Of a stretch of DNA of 64,000 nt, positions 1 through 14,830 are shown piece after piece. The translations under genes were made by a program, and so were the position numbers. Source of the DNA: Gymnothorax reevesii. Its lineage: Eukaryota > Chordata > Actinopteri > Anguilliformes > Muraenidae. The DNA lies in the NCBI GenBank assembly GCA_029721435.1, contig CM056588.1:38333430-38397429 (forward strand), written 5' to 3'. Under the pieces are notes generated by a model, which searched no databases, was not told the DNA's origin, and was given only the letters and a program-made list of their open reading frames with translations. Numbering within the stretch: position 1 is the first letter of the stretch; each line of letters opens with the position of its first letter.

Positions 1-1460
1 GTCTTGATAAGGCAGTCAGACCTGAAGAAAATACACAGTCAATGAGGCAGTTATCTCCCATAATTCTGTGGATCAGGGAGAGCGCCATTAAAAAGTGAAC
101 TGTAACAGGGGAGTTTTTGATAAGCATCATACATACTGGTTTAGAGGGTTGTGATATATACATACATGCTGGTGTAGAGATTTGTGATAATTGCATGCTG
201 GAGTCAGTTTGTGATAAGTACGTGCTTAGTGTTTGAAACAAGCGGTTATCCGGTTATCTAGACAACCTGAAATAGATCCAAACAACCTAAACTTCTCACA
301 AGGTTGTCCGTTGGACAACCAAATACCCCCGCAGTTTTATTGATTTGAATTTGTTAAAATTTTATTTACTTCCCTCTGCAATGGGTGCAATCATTTTGTT
401 ATATGTAGGCCTACCGCGCGTAACTTTCACACATCTTGTACGGGCTAGAACGTGAGTTTTTTTTTTTTTTTTAATGAGGTACAGTGGCAAAACAACGACC
501 TAGATCAGTGGTTCCCTACCCAGTCCTCAAGGACCCCCGGCCCTGCAGGTTATTGCTCCAGCTCTACTCTTTCACATCAGATCCATTTAAAGGTTTCATG
601 CTGATTGGTTGAAAAAGATCTACTTGAACAGGGGGCGCATGAAGGTGCATTGGACCTTAAATGTATAAGGTGTGCAAAAGTAAAGCTGCAACAAAAACCT
701 GCCGGACAGGGAGTCCTTGAGGACGGGTTTGGGAACCACTGACCTAGAGATAGACCATGGCGTGCACTTCAACTCAGGCTTGGGCAATCTAATCAAGGAA
801 AACTTGTGGCACGAATGAGCCGGATGTGACCGTAAACAGACTAAGGGAATTAAGAATCGAAAATGTGACAATAAGCATCTTCCATTGTGGCGAATTCTGT
901 GAGCTTGTATATTGTATGCATATTCAGGGTTCAATCAAAATTACTGCTCTGAGTTTGGCGGTTGGCTCTCTTCTAGCATGAAACTTCAGCGGGAATCTTT
1001 AGATTGCGTTTTGGCTATGTTGTTTTCCAGTACATGCAGCCTATATATCTCACACTCGTCCCAAGCCATGTCAAACAGGTCAGCTCTGTTCTTGCTAGTC
1101 ATATAGCGAGCTAATGCCGAGTCCGATGAGAAAGGGGAATTCAGTGTCATGAAGACCTGCCTTTGCCTGAGATTGTGATGGAAGATGGGGCACAGAAATA
1201 TTAAGAAAAAGCTTGCGAATGATCCGAGCGATTGAGTTGCTGGAGAGTGGATTTCATAAACAGATGTTTAGCTTGATAGGAGAATTTATCATTTTATATA
1301 TTTATTGTATTGTTTTGATTATCACCTGTACGACAAATTGAAGCATTATTTAGCATTATTCAACTTAGTGTGCATGTAAATTATAATTTTTTTTTTATGC
1401 TAATGACAGAACATGGGACAACTAAAAATTCTTGCGGAAAACCTAATTTATTTCCTCATT
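1..1460. other. Noncoding DNA downstream of SLC25A22 second coding exon
   Basis: I see no exon here. The stretch is presumably intron 2 of SLC25A22, because the gene reads leftwards and its later exons are outside the window. It holds a few diverged copies of the 29-bp tandem repeat at about 125-240, a short inverted-repeat element at 505-742, and AT-rich sequence elsewhere. Open frames in it are short and have no recognisable domain. Confidence 0.6.
505..742. mobile_element. Short inverted-repeat transposable element (MITE)
   Basis: A 238-bp element with terminal inverted repeats of about 30 bp. The left end begins TCAGTGGTTCCC, and the reverse complement of the right end matches it closely (TCAGTGGTTCCCAAACCCGT against TCAGTGGTTCCCTACCCAGT). 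It is flanked by a 6-bp direct repeat CCTAGA at 499-504 and 743-748, which fits a target-site duplication. It has no coding capacity and must have been moved by a transposase encoded elsewhere. Related copies are probably those at 33085-33240, 56793-56975 and 57873-58080. Confidence 0.8.
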
Positions 1461-1469
1461 TCAAACACT

Positions 1470-3933
<2,464 letters not shown>

Positions 3934-4100
3934 TTATCTAGGCCCCTCTCTCCGGTCAGTGCGTCCGTCTCCGTCTCGGCGTGTCCGTCAGTCACCGTGC
4001 GAGGCTGTGGGTCCGCGACTGTGCTAACGAGCCACTCGGTCCGAAACTCGCCTGTCTGCAGCCAGATTCGCCGGGAGGTTTCTGTAAGGGAGAAGGAAGC
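3934..4100 (-). promoter_or_regulatory. GC-rich 5'UTR or proximal sequence of SLC25A22
   Basis: Directly upstream of the start codon is a CpG-rich stretch (about 3940-4080) that contrasts with the AT-rich surroundings. It may be 5'UTR with a proximal promoter, or the coding exon may begin after an acceptor such as the CCTAG just before AUAA-ATG. I cannot tell which. Confidence 0.35.
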
Positions 4101-5204
4101 TGAATGTCAGAATTGCTTTCCTTACAACTGTTGCGGTCTTTAGTTGTCCACATATAAAAGACATATCCAGAGCAAGATGGCGATCCAGTTCCAGATAGCA
4201 ATATTCCTCGACAGGATTTTGTTATGACCGCTTGCATTATTAATATGCCACCAGTTTGTGCAGAACTCATTACTAAGACCAGTAGGAAATGGTTGGAAAA
4301 ATTGCACAACAGGACTTCTGATTTCTGTCCCCAGGACTTTCCAGCTCTGAGAGCAACACACACAGTGCACTTTACATTTTACAGACCAACCGTTTTACCA
4401 GATAAACAGTGATGACATTCAGGTTAAGAATTAGCGCAATGGCAGCAACTTACTTACTGAAACAGCACCTGCATTGAAAATGCATCTCTCTACTCACATT
4501 ACCAAAACCTTCAAGGCCTGACATCACCACAATGTGTAATTATAATGCGAGATGAACATGCAAACTGTCCAGGATCTGTTCCTGCTCCTCCCCACACCCA
4601 TAATGCCCTGAGAGACAGACTCCACCCTTCACCATGCCCCACAAACACATGCAACCAAGAGCAGAATGTGGCCTTTTTTAAAGCCGCAGCCAAATTCCTA
4701 TCAAATTACAAAATTCTCCATTACCCTTCCTCCCTCCTGCCAAAATCTCTAATGTCCTGCCTCCGCTTTGTTCTGCTTCCTAATGGCGTCCATCACAGCC
4801 GTAAAATACCCTCAATGACTCAAAGCCGTCTGCCCTTTCTAGAGCGACTCTGACACAGAAACTCAGACCTGTAACCCCATCCCTGACAAAGACTGAGGTG
4901 TAGTAATTATAGCAGTAGGTCACAGCGTTCGGCTAAGCGAGCAACACAAACGCTTGACAATCATTTGCCATTGATTGTATCTGGGCTCGCCCTGCTGATT
5001 GCATTCATGAGCCAAAGGCAATTTCTCAACTGCAGAGATACCGGCTGAAGTCGCCGATTCAGGAGTTTCTCTCACTTTGTCACTCGTTACCTGCTGACCT
5101 GACTCAAAACTCACCAGAATTTAGTGTTGTAAAAAGAACAGGAAGTAATAAGGTAGATGAAAAACATACATTTTCCAACGTACCAGCGAGAACCAAATTA
5201 TCAT

Positions 5205-5460
5205 CCCTCACCACGAAGTGGAAGGGGGATACAATGAGTGTTGTTCTTACAAATGTCCGCTCACCCATCTGCCTGTGCATCCATCGCGCTTCATTTCCGA
5301 GCCAGAAATTCTAAACCATTTAACATTTTACATGAAATCTAATATACATGCAATAGTGCAGATGTGACTTTTCATATTTCCATCTGTCTGTCCCTCCATC
5401 GTGTTTCATTTCCAGGCCAGAAAGCCTAACAGTGGCAGAGGATTGGAATATTTCAAAACT
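5205..5460 (-). repeat. Dispersed repeat, family shared with 17.4 and 18.9 kb
   Basis: It contains TTATCATCCC...GAAGTGG...GGGGGATA followed by CTGTC/CATC-rich sequence. In reverse orientation it matches the end of the copy at 18885-19135. A mobile origin is likely, but the class is not identified. Confidence 0.45.
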
Positions 5461-6064
5461 GTATTATTATAATAATTATTATAAATGTCAACAATTATAA
5501 TTTCTTTGTAAGGCTGAAAAAATGGATTACATTTATTAAATTCAAGTACAACATATGATTTCATACATAATAATGACATATCTGGTATGAGCCGCTAAGC
5601 AGTATGGGAAAGCTCCTGCACTGGTGCATTCATGCGCTGATGTTGAAGCAGTGCTGTGAGCCAGGTACAGCAAAAACCCCGAGCATCAAGGCTCTTTCCT
5701 CTATCACCTCCTCTCCTCCACCCCTCTCTGCACCAATCACACATTTCCTCCCCCTCCCCCTCCATCTTCCACACCTCCACGGCAGCAACTCTGAAAAGGA
5801 GAGCAGGGCTATCAGAACTGTGTGTTTTCTGTTGCCCTAATCACATAAACAGGTTAGTTTCGGATTCCATACAAAATAATGCCTGGACAGAGTGGTATAA
5901 ATCCTGCCTCAGACTCAAATTAACTGCAGTATCAATTGCATTGGTTTGTGATTATACTTGCGGCAACGCATGATATCTGGCTTGGACGAATCCCAAAACT
6001 CGCAGCTCTACCAAAGCCTTTGACGTTCTCAGGACAGAGGAGGATGCATTTAATCTCTGCTGTG

Positions 6065-6067
6065 TGA

Positions 6068-6110
<43 letters not shown>
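6065..6110. repeat. (TG)n microsatellite
   Basis: An almost pure TG dinucleotide run of about 40 bp. Confidence 0.95.
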
Positions 6111-6112
<2 letters not shown>

Positions 6113-6854
6113 ACAGAGAAGCTACAGTAATATGCTATGCTAGCATCCGAGGGGAGACCCGAGAAGTCAGGAAGAGCCAAACACCAGCTAACCCACCCAC
6201 TCTCTCCACCCACAGGTAGCCCGTTCATCCCACCACCTCCTAGTCTCCAGTCTCTCCACCCTCTAAATTTCCACACTGTGCATAAATGCGTCTTTTAGTG
6301 AATTAGCACCCTGGTCCAGAACACCACAGCCTTGCGGCCTGCTTTTCAGCCGGATGAAATGCACAAGCCGACTCTGCCACGGCCTGCGTCCGATTCCCAC
6401 AGAAGTGCACGTTTCACTGTACAGCTCCCACCGTAAACAGCTCCCTGTTCCCAGAGGCTGAAAATCCAGGGTTCAAGAGTAAGAGGCCTGCCATGTTGCT
6501 CAACCAGCTGATGTCTTCGGTTTGTTACACCTCCAAGCTGAAGAAGTGAATTCATTAGAATATCTTACTGGTTTGGAACAAGGTCCTGGGGGAGAACCAT
6601 TTTCTAAACCTGGATTCCACTGCAGATCAGCAAGACACCGGCGTCTCCCCATAATCCATCAACCTCCCATCTAACCTTGGCCCTGGTTAGAAATTATTTC
6701 TTGCTTTGTTGTGCTTATTTTCATTATTACAGGATTTTATTGAATACGCCATTCCGATTGGTCCATTATGGCATTCTATGGTCTGTTTTTTCTAAAGAGT
6801 AAACCACAGCTATGAAGAACAGACCGTTGCTATGGACGTGACGCTTTTCAAACT

Positions 6855-7360
6855 GTCTATGGCTGCCAGCAGCCATACCACTATTCGATCAGCTTCAGCT
6901 GTATGGCTGAAGCTAAGCAGGTGTGGGCTTGGCCAGTACTTGGATGGAAGACCACTGAGGAAAACCAGGTTGCTGCTGGAAGTGGTGTTGGTGGGCCAAT
7001 AGAAGGCAATATTCCCTCTGGCGGGATAATCCTCAATGCCACAGTGCAGTAACAGGGACACTATACTGAAGGACACGCCGTCTTTCGGATGAGACTTTAG
7101 ACCGAGGTCCTGACTCACAGTGGTCACTAAAGATCCTATGACACTCCTCGATAAGAGTAGAGGGTTCCCCGGTGCCGGTGCTAAAGTCCAAACCTGGCTC
7201 ATTCAATCTGCCACCTAATCATCCCCTGATCTAATTGGCTGAGCAATACCTCTGTCCCTCCCCATCTCTTCCCCCAGGGCTCCCTTGAAAAAGAAATTTC
7301 AATCTCAATGGGACTTCCCTGGTTAAATAAGGGTAAAATAATAAAAAAAAATAAAAAGAA
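6855..7360 (+). mobile_element. 5S-rRNA-derived SINE (SINE3 type)
   Basis: The head resembles 5S rRNA over most of its length: GTCTATGGC near 6855, AGCCATACCAC, then GAAGCTAAGCAGG at 6909-6921 and AGTACTTGGATGG near 6935-6950, which is the 5S internal promoter region. The body continues through CTTTCGGATGAGAC near 7081-7095. It ends with AATGGGACTTCCCTGGTTAA, the 3' tail shared with L2/CR1-like LINEs, then AT-rich sequence near 7350. This structure is typical of zebrafish-type SINE3 elements, retrotransposed with help from a LINE. It is not a functional 5S gene. Confidence 0.88.
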
Positions 7361-8994
7361 TCTAACAAACTTTGCAGATTTAGTAAAATCTATTTTAAAT
7401 CATCATAATTACTTTTATAATCAATATTTTGTGACAATTTATAGACTACTTTAGTAAGCAGCCGTGTAATAAGCAGAATAATTTACAGCAAGCCGGTGAT
7501 TATTGCAAAATATATCCCTTCTGGGTGATTCAAAACCTCTACTGTGCATTGAGGTTGTGCATTAGCCTGTTGGGATTTATTCTGCAATATTGACCGGCTC
7601 GCTGTTCGTTATTCCCAACATAGTAATCACTCTTGAGTTTGTTTGCTTGGCTGTTTATTTTATAATTCTGCTAAAGCCGTTATACCTAATACCTCCAGGG
7701 TAGTCTATGCAATACCATTTGTGGCGGAGTACACTGATGCGTCATATGAATTGTACCTAGGCAGATCTGCATTGTGAAGTGGTTTCAATGACCCTCCTTA
7801 TTATACTTTTGTAAAACTTGCCTAGGATAGAAGCATCGACTAAATAAACATAATGTCACGTATGGATGCTCCTTCCTGTCACAGAAATATTAGTTACCCT
7901 TTTCAAGCAGGCTTCAGCACAGCCTTCTGTCGCAGGCAGGCCACCCGCCATTCCGGATCGACCTTCCCACAAGGGAATGACATTCCCAGCTCAGGAAGCT
8001 CAGATTCACAGATTTCCCGGCAAATGTCTAAAAAAAGACCACTTTGAGTACACCGCTAATATTTTCAATAAAATTAACCCTTCATGACCACAAGAGGTTG
8101 CATCACTGGCCGTAAGACTCTGCTTGCGGTGACGCGAGAGTTCTTGTAAGTCACTTCAGCTGCCAGATAACGATATTGCAAGCCATTTAGGGAGGTAAAG
8201 GTTTTATGTTTCCATTTAATGGGATTAGTAAAATTCAGTGCTGTCTGATTTTTATCTAGGTTTCTGCTTTCAGTGATTGGGGGGGTGGGGGGGCGGCAGC
8301 TGCTCTGCCAGTGCTGAAATTTAAAGGCCTGACCCAGAGGTACAGATGGCCACCGAGTACAACGGTTGCTATGGGAGACCATGCACTTTTTTTTAATCAC
8401 ATTTTTTATCTTCTTTCTAAATGCTTCCAGTCAGTGTTCAAGAACACCATTGCTTTCAATTACCAGAGTTAGTGTTTGTTACAACGGCAATAAAATGTTC
8501 AGTACCGAGAGTTGTAATAACACGTTTGTGATTTCACACCTTTAAGACTTAGCGAGCTTCCAGACCCTTTTACACAAGCAGCACCACCAGGGAGCCACTG
8601 CCATGGCAACCAACACACGGTCAGACCCAGCTCCACAAACTGAGTTCTTATCTGCTGACGACCCGTTCAATTCAATAGGTCACTAATTTCTCCTCTAATG
8701 GCCATTTGTGTCAAAGGGACAGTAGGCCAGAGGGTTCCACAGTTCAGCCATGATAGGGTGACCTTAGCCCTATTCAAAACTAGCAGTAATTTGACAGCTC
8801 AGTCAATGTTTGATAGTAAAATGTGCCCATAGCTACCTGAAGCAGCTTCTCTGTGATGGAAGAGAATGAACAGTAATAGCGACTCACACATGAGAGTAAT
8901 GCAGACGATATTAAGTACACAGAGATGAATGAGCAGCACAGTCCGACCTAATTGCTCCTGTGTGTTATCAATCTAGGCAATGATTCTCTCACCT

Positions 8995-9700
8995 GGACTG
9001 AGAGAGAGAGAGAGAATCACACCAGCACTGAGAAACGAGAGATGGAGGGGGGAGAGGGAGGGAGAGTCAGGAGACCCGGTGGGAATAGAGAGAGAGGGAA
9101 AGACAGAGAGGCTGGGGAGCAGGGGGGAAGGAGAGAGGGAAAGAGAATCACACCAGCACTGAAAAACGAGAGAGAGAGTCAGGAGAGCCAAGGGGAATAG
9201 AGAGAGAGAGAGAGGGAGGGAGATGGAGAGTCGGGAGAGCTGGGGGAGGGAGAGAGAGAATGAAGGAGAAGGAAAGAGAGGACCAGCCAACACATATAGA
9301 GCGATGCGTTCACGTCCATTTCGTGATACAGCCACATCTTGGAAGCATCTGGTCATTTCAATAAAGAATTTGTGAATTTGAAAAATCTGAATCTGAAACA
9401 GAGAGTGAGATGATAGATGGAAAATAGAAGGAGAAGGATGGAGGGAGAGAAAGAGCGAAAAGGGCGCAGTTCAATGCGCGGGAAACTGACTAATTGGGCC
9501 AGAGATTATAACGATTTAGAGGGAGGGAGAGAGATAGAGGGAGAGCCAGGAAGAGGGGGAAAGAGAGGGAGAGTGAGATGGAGAGGGAGGGGAGAGAGAA
9601 AGGGACAGAGAGAGAGGGATAGAGAGAGGGACGGAGGGAGGGAAGAGAAAGAAATGGAGGGAAGACAGGGAGGGCGTTTAATGAAAGACACAGGTTCCTC
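8995..9700. repeat. GA-rich low-complexity tract with internal duplication
   Basis: Purine-rich (GA)n/GGGA sequence, interrupted near 9270-9400. The phrase AATCACACCAGCACTGA followed by AACGAGAGA occurs twice, near 9015 and 9147, so part of the tract arose by a duplication of roughly 130 bp. Long open frames here are composition artefacts. Confidence 0.85.
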
Positions 9701-11364
9701 TGTGTGACGGGGGATTCGAGAGCGAGGGAGGTAAGCGGAGACGTGATATTTCTCGACGCAGTGTGAGCCAGCCCATATTTTCCCCTCTTCCTCTCCGCCT
9801 GTTTTTAATCCCAAACCCCCAACCCCGCCTGCAGCAAAGCAGGCCAACAATCACAGACTGCACAGCCTTCATTTGGACAGATGTGGCAAAGCATGCAAAC
9901 AAGGAATATGTGCAGATATTATGCAAACAGGACCTTCTGCCTGTACTGCTCTCTCAGTAAAACTCAGCGCCTCTCAGTCCCCTTTACTCCATTACCCATT
10001 CCAACATCATTTCACCGCTTTACCCCGGTGTAACAATACACCCCAGCCCTACCTCTCGCGTCATTGTCCCTCCGCTAAATGGATGCTTTGTCCAGACTGC
10101 GTGCATTCAGTACGTATTTGTAAGAGCAAACCGCAGAAATCAGGTCTGACCACCGATGGAAAGTAACGGTGAATGACAATACACAGCGGTGGCTTATGGG
10201 AACTCAAAAAAGCACCTGTGACTACTAGTCTTTTACAGTGCACCTCCCATTCACAATAAAAGACCTTTGTTTCCCTTTGATTTGTCTAAGGAAGCATATT
10301 CAGTACATTAACAATCAGACAAACTCCAGTGGCTGTAGAGAGTGAGGTATGAAAGTACTTGGACGCATTATTTTAAAAGCCAGTAAGTCCACGTACAGCT
10401 CACTAACTCAAGTGTATACCCTTATACCCTGCATTGGGGTTCCGGTCAAGATTTTGCTCAGGTAAAAAAGATTTTGCACATACTAAAGGTCTCAAAACAT
10501 CTGGCTCCTGATACACGAATGAAACATTATTCAACACACGGTTTGAGAGCACCCCCTCTTTTCAGTCGGCGTGGCGGTGGTGGTGTTTTGAGGTAAAGCA
10601 GCGAGGGCTCAGACAAATCTGATTACTCTTTCCTATTCAGTCATCCCCGCCTCGCTATAAAACACTAATCTCACGCAGTTTCCTGCGCTGTGCTTGGGGG
10701 TTGAAACTGTAATCTCGCCACACGCATCAGAGGCCAGGAAACAGCAGCGTACGCACGCCCCCAGTTTAATACCTATATCTCCGAACCGATTTAGAAGCTG
10801 TAAGTGGATGAACTAGGTGGGTTGGGTACCCCTGAGGTTTGGCCCAAATAATTACACTGGCCTTTGATATTGGTAAAATCAGAAAAAAATTTTTGAGCGG
10901 AAACTAGGAATTTACAGGAGCGTAAAGGTACTTGAGCCAGGTTCGGAGTGGTTATCGGTCGGCTTTAGGCGTCACCGCCCTGGACTTAATGATGGGCTGA
11001 AACTAAATTCCCAGAAATAAATGGAAACGTTCAATTTACACACAAGCAGATACCAGCAGAAATACCCAGGAAGAGCATGGAATGGTAAATTTGAACTTAA
11101 ATGCGAATGAATGCATGTAATAAGTTAGATATAAATTTGACTGATTGACTGCCCTCTCCCCCTTTTGGACTCAGGTACAACGTCCATCGGTTAATGAGTT
11201 TCATTATCTCTTAGTCCAGCACCTCGTATACTTTATATGGGAGGTGGGCTGAGTGTGACAGTGCACTGCTCTGTCAGATAAGCTCAGTAAAACCTAACAG
11301 GATTTAACCTGGACAAAGTGAATCCAACAGGGACCACATGCACCTTATGAGAGTCATTTTAACT

Positions 11365-11570
11365 CTTGGCACCCCCAACAAAAAATGCACTAAAAATACC
11401 TTATTGTGGTCCATTCGTGTTTCAATGGAATCAACCCAGATCATATATTCAATACATAAACAAACTGATGTAAATTAAGGTCACCTAATTATTGGCACCC
11501 CTGGTGTAGAATTTTTTTTGCTACCACCACAGGCTATGATAACAGCATGGAGCATTTTCCTGCACTGGTT
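11365..11570. repeat. Transposon-end-like fragments (GGGGTGCCAATAAT family)
   Basis: Two places, near 11368 (CTTGGCACCCCC) and 11490-11505 (ATTATTGGCACCCCTGG), carry the reverse complement of the GGGGTGCCAATAAT motif. That motif is common at the ends of teleost DNA elements and forms the core of the array at 12015-12650. Confidence 0.4.
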
Positions 11571-11734
11571 GACAAAGTTAAGAAACAAATTTGGATGGAA
11601 TATGGAACCTTGATAAATTAATAATTTTTAATCAAATGTATAAATAATTTAGGTTGGTTTCATTGAAAAATTTAAAAAAATGCAAAAAAGTGCAACATGT
11701 TTCACATGCAGGCATGTTGAGTTTATATCTTTTT

Positions 11735-11960
11735 TTACCTTTGCCAGGAGGTATGGTGATCACTCGTGTATGTGCGCGCGCATTTGTGTTTACATCAGCA
11801 AGATTACTCAAAAACTGTTCAAAAGATTACCACACAATTTTATCAGTAGTTGGACTCAATGAAGGGGAAGAGGAGATTAATTAAATTTCCACACCAATTT
11901 GGGAGCAGATCCAGATTTTGCAGGTCATTAAAAGCACTAGTGGATTAAAACCCACAGGCG
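11735..11960 (+). repeat. Dispersed teleost repeat (TTTGCCAGGAGG...)
   Basis: The run TTGCCAGGAGGTATG, then TACTCAAAAACTGTTCAAAAG, then TTGGGAGCAGATCCAGATTT follows the wording of a widespread interspersed repeat in fish. Its class is not identified and its ends are unclear. Confidence 0.4.
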
Positions 11961-12014
11961 GAGTATGCTATATCCAAGTGCCCCCTAGTTTTATATGCGT
12001 TATGCTTAGTGCAA

Positions 12015-12650
12015 ATCCAGGCAGGGGTTCCAGTAATTCTGGAGCCCGCTGTACTACAGTGTTAGGGGAGCCAATAATTCTAGAGCCCCCTGTATTACAG
12101 TGTTATGGGTTAAAAAAATTCTGAAGCCCTCTGCATTACAGCGTTATGGGTGCCAATAATTCTGCAGCCCTCTGTATTACAGCATTAAGGATGCCAATAA
12201 TTCTTGAGCCCTCTGTATTACAGCGTTAGGGGTGCCGATAATTCTGAATAACAGTTAGGGGTGCCAATAATTCAGGAGACCACTGTATTGCAGCATTAGA
12301 GGTTCCAATCATTCTATATAACTACTGAGGGTGCCAATAATTCCAGAGCCCACGATTTTACAGCATTAGGGGTGCCAATAATTGCAGAGCCCTGTGTTCT
12401 ACAGCATTAGGGGTGTCAATAATTGCACAGCCCAGTGTTCTACAGAGTTAGGTGTGTCAATAATTGCAGAGCCCAATACTTTACAGCGTTAGGGGTGTCA
12501 ATAATTGCAGAGCCCCGTGTATTACAGCGTTAGGGGTGTCAATAATTGCAGAGCCCCGTGTATTACAGCGTTAGGGGTGTGAATAATTGCAGAGCCCTGT
12601 GCATTACAGCATTAGGGGTGTCAATAATTGCACAGCCCGATGTATTACAG
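12015..12650 (+). repeat. 41-bp minisatellite array, about 16 units
   Basis: Units of about 41 bp read approximately GGGGTGTCAATAATTG, CAGAGCCC, TGTATTACAGCGTTA. Units in the left half (12015-12340) are diverged and include shortened ones. Units from 12370 to 12640 are nearly identical, so the right side has been amplified or homogenised recently. The core resembles a transposon end present 0.6 kb to the left. Confidence 0.9.
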
Positions 12651-13929
12651 CCTGTGCAGACTAGCAGTGCTGGTCTCTCAGACAGATGGATGAGGCGAAG
12701 CCACTGCTGGCCACAGGAAATCTGTCATTAATTAAAATAACTGCAGATTTAGTCCGGTCTGTGTTTGGTGGGAGACGAGGACATAGCTGCCGAAAAGGGC
12801 TTAAGCACAACATTGCAAAGCCGACTGCAAAACCACCCTTTCCACCAAAGATCATGTAGAAAAAAAATCCAAGACAAGAAATGCACACCAACCTGAATTT
12901 ATTAATTAAAAAAAAAACTGAGTCAGAAATTCATGAATTCCCCATGAGCAATATAATCACATAAACTTGAAGAGTATTTCCATATGCTATTTTTCTCTGT
13001 GGATCTCCTATGCAAATTTCACCTCATATGGCTCTGCTGCCTGTTGCTTCAAGGACTTCCAGCCATTTCATACCACTGCAGCTAACAGGAAACTTTCTGT
13101 TTGCAGACATTTTGAATATTTGAGGCAAACAGACTACACAGATACACGAGAATATATAAGCATATGTTCCTCCATTCTAAAGACTATGCTGGCTGTTTTA
13201 AGATGACAAGGCATTCAAATAAGAAAATAAATGGAAAGACGTAGTGAAACAACATCTTAACAGTGTTCTCATTCCACTGTGGGGCTAAGGCTGATACCAG
13301 TGGGAGAGCGGGGAGCAGATGTCCCGAGGCCAACTCAAACAGACAAGACCTTTTATCAAAACACGGCTCATTTGCCCCAGTTTTCAAGCTCCGCATCCTG
13401 GACCTCTTCAACCAGGAAGGCAAATATTGCTGCAATGGTTTCCATCACCAGAGGAACAGCGAGTTCACTAATTCCTGGAGAAAGGCACCTGCTGGGCTTA
13501 ATTTGGCCTGTTACCTAATTGGCTGACAAAGCAAGAACGGCACGGAGCAGTCATGAAATGACAAAGAGGTCGGCGAAAAGCAGGACCTAGCAGGCCGGCA
13601 ACCGAACAGGGTTGTGCTTTTAATGACAATGTGTGTGCAGAACTGGGACTTTGGTCAAACCATCACCATGATTAGTGCTTCAGAGTCCAAGACATTGAGC
13701 CTTAGCTGATAAGATACACCCTCTGAACTTCTTACACGGGTAAAATGCATCTTAACAGGCAGCATTGGAAATTTCCATGGTTTAAAAATGGTGGGTAATC
13801 CAGCAGTTGTGACAGTGAAAATGTGTCATCGATGATAGTTAACATGTATGTAGCCAAAACAGTACCAGTTGGAAGTTGGAACCACCACATCCAGCAATTT
13901 CTTCTCTCTGCAGGCTAAACTCATTGGTT

Positions 13930-14830
13930 TCATTCATATATATATAAAATAAAAAACAACAACAAAAGTAAATAAAATAAAATAAATTTTAAAAAAAATC
14001 AAGTAAGACCAGACCTCAGCCTGAATTAAAAGCAAATGAGAAAAAATGGGTCTTAAGATTGGATTTAAAAGAGGTAATAGTAGGGGAGGATTTGATATGT
14101 GGAGGGAGTGTATTCCAAAGCTTTGGAGCAGCTACAGAGAAGGCACGGTCACCACGGGTTTTGAGGCGTGTACGTGGGACAGCGAGAAGTGATTGATCTT
14201 GTGACCTGAGTGACCTGGTTGTAGAGTGTGGGAGCAGAAGTTCAGAAATGTAAGGCGGGGCTAAACCATTGAGGGCTTTAAAAACAAAAAGTAAGATTTT
14301 AAACTCAATTCTGAATTGAACTGGAAGCCAGTGTAACTGAGCTAAAATTGTTCCCTCTTTTTTGTGTTGGTAAGGAGCCTGGCAGCAGCGTTTTGTACCA
14401 GCTGGAGTTTATTGAGATTTGATAGAGACCTGCCCGTGTACTGGGAATTACAGTAGTCCAAGCGGGAGGAGATGAATGCATGGATGACTGTTTCAAGATC
14501 AGCTGGGGACAGAATGGGTTCCAGCTTGGCTATAGTTCTAAATAGATAGAAACTGCCTTTAACCACGCTACTGACTTGCTGGTGAAAATTTAAGGAGCTG
14601 TCTAGTTGAACGCCCAAATTTTTGACAAGGCTCTGTAGGTTTGGTGACAGAGGACCCATTGCATTGCCAAGGCTGGCGACGGAGGAAGGGGGAGCCAAAT
14701 AAAATGATTTCAGTTTTTCTTTCATTTAGTAGCAAAAAGTTACATGCCATCCAGGATTTGATATCCTCAAGACAGCTAAACAGTTTTTTAAGGGTGGAAG
14801 TGCAATTTAAAATATTAGTTTAAAATAATC
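13930..14830 (-). mobile_element. 5'-truncated L2/Rex-like LINE, 3' end
   Basis: On the minus strand, 14725-14342 encodes the end of a reverse transcriptase. It includes NLGVQLDSSLNFHQQVSSVV, FISSRLDYCNSQYTG and LQLVQNAAARLLT, the C-terminal wording of L2/Rex-type non-LTR retrotransposons. The following part, roughly 14300-14030, still reads like the family (LNGLAPPY-type, then SLLAVPRTR-type wording) but only after frameshifts. The element is missing its 5' part and endonuclease and is dead. AT-rich simple sequence near 13940-14000 marks the 3' end. Confidence 0.85.

Noticed and set aside
6900..6960. 5S rRNA gene
   Set aside because: Only a diverged 5S-like head followed by a SINE body and LINE-type tail; no Pol III T-run after 120 bp and not in a 5S cluster.
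8952..9707. Several Arg/Glu-rich open frames
   Set aside because: Translations of (GA)n-type simple sequence.
12015..12650. Regular repeat array as CRISPR or regulatory array
   Set aside because: Contiguous 41-bp units without spacers; minisatellite.
14342..14725. Host gene encoding a 127-residue protein
   Set aside because: It is the end of a LINE reverse transcriptase (SSRLDYCNSQYTG, QNAAARLLT) with frameshifts downstream.
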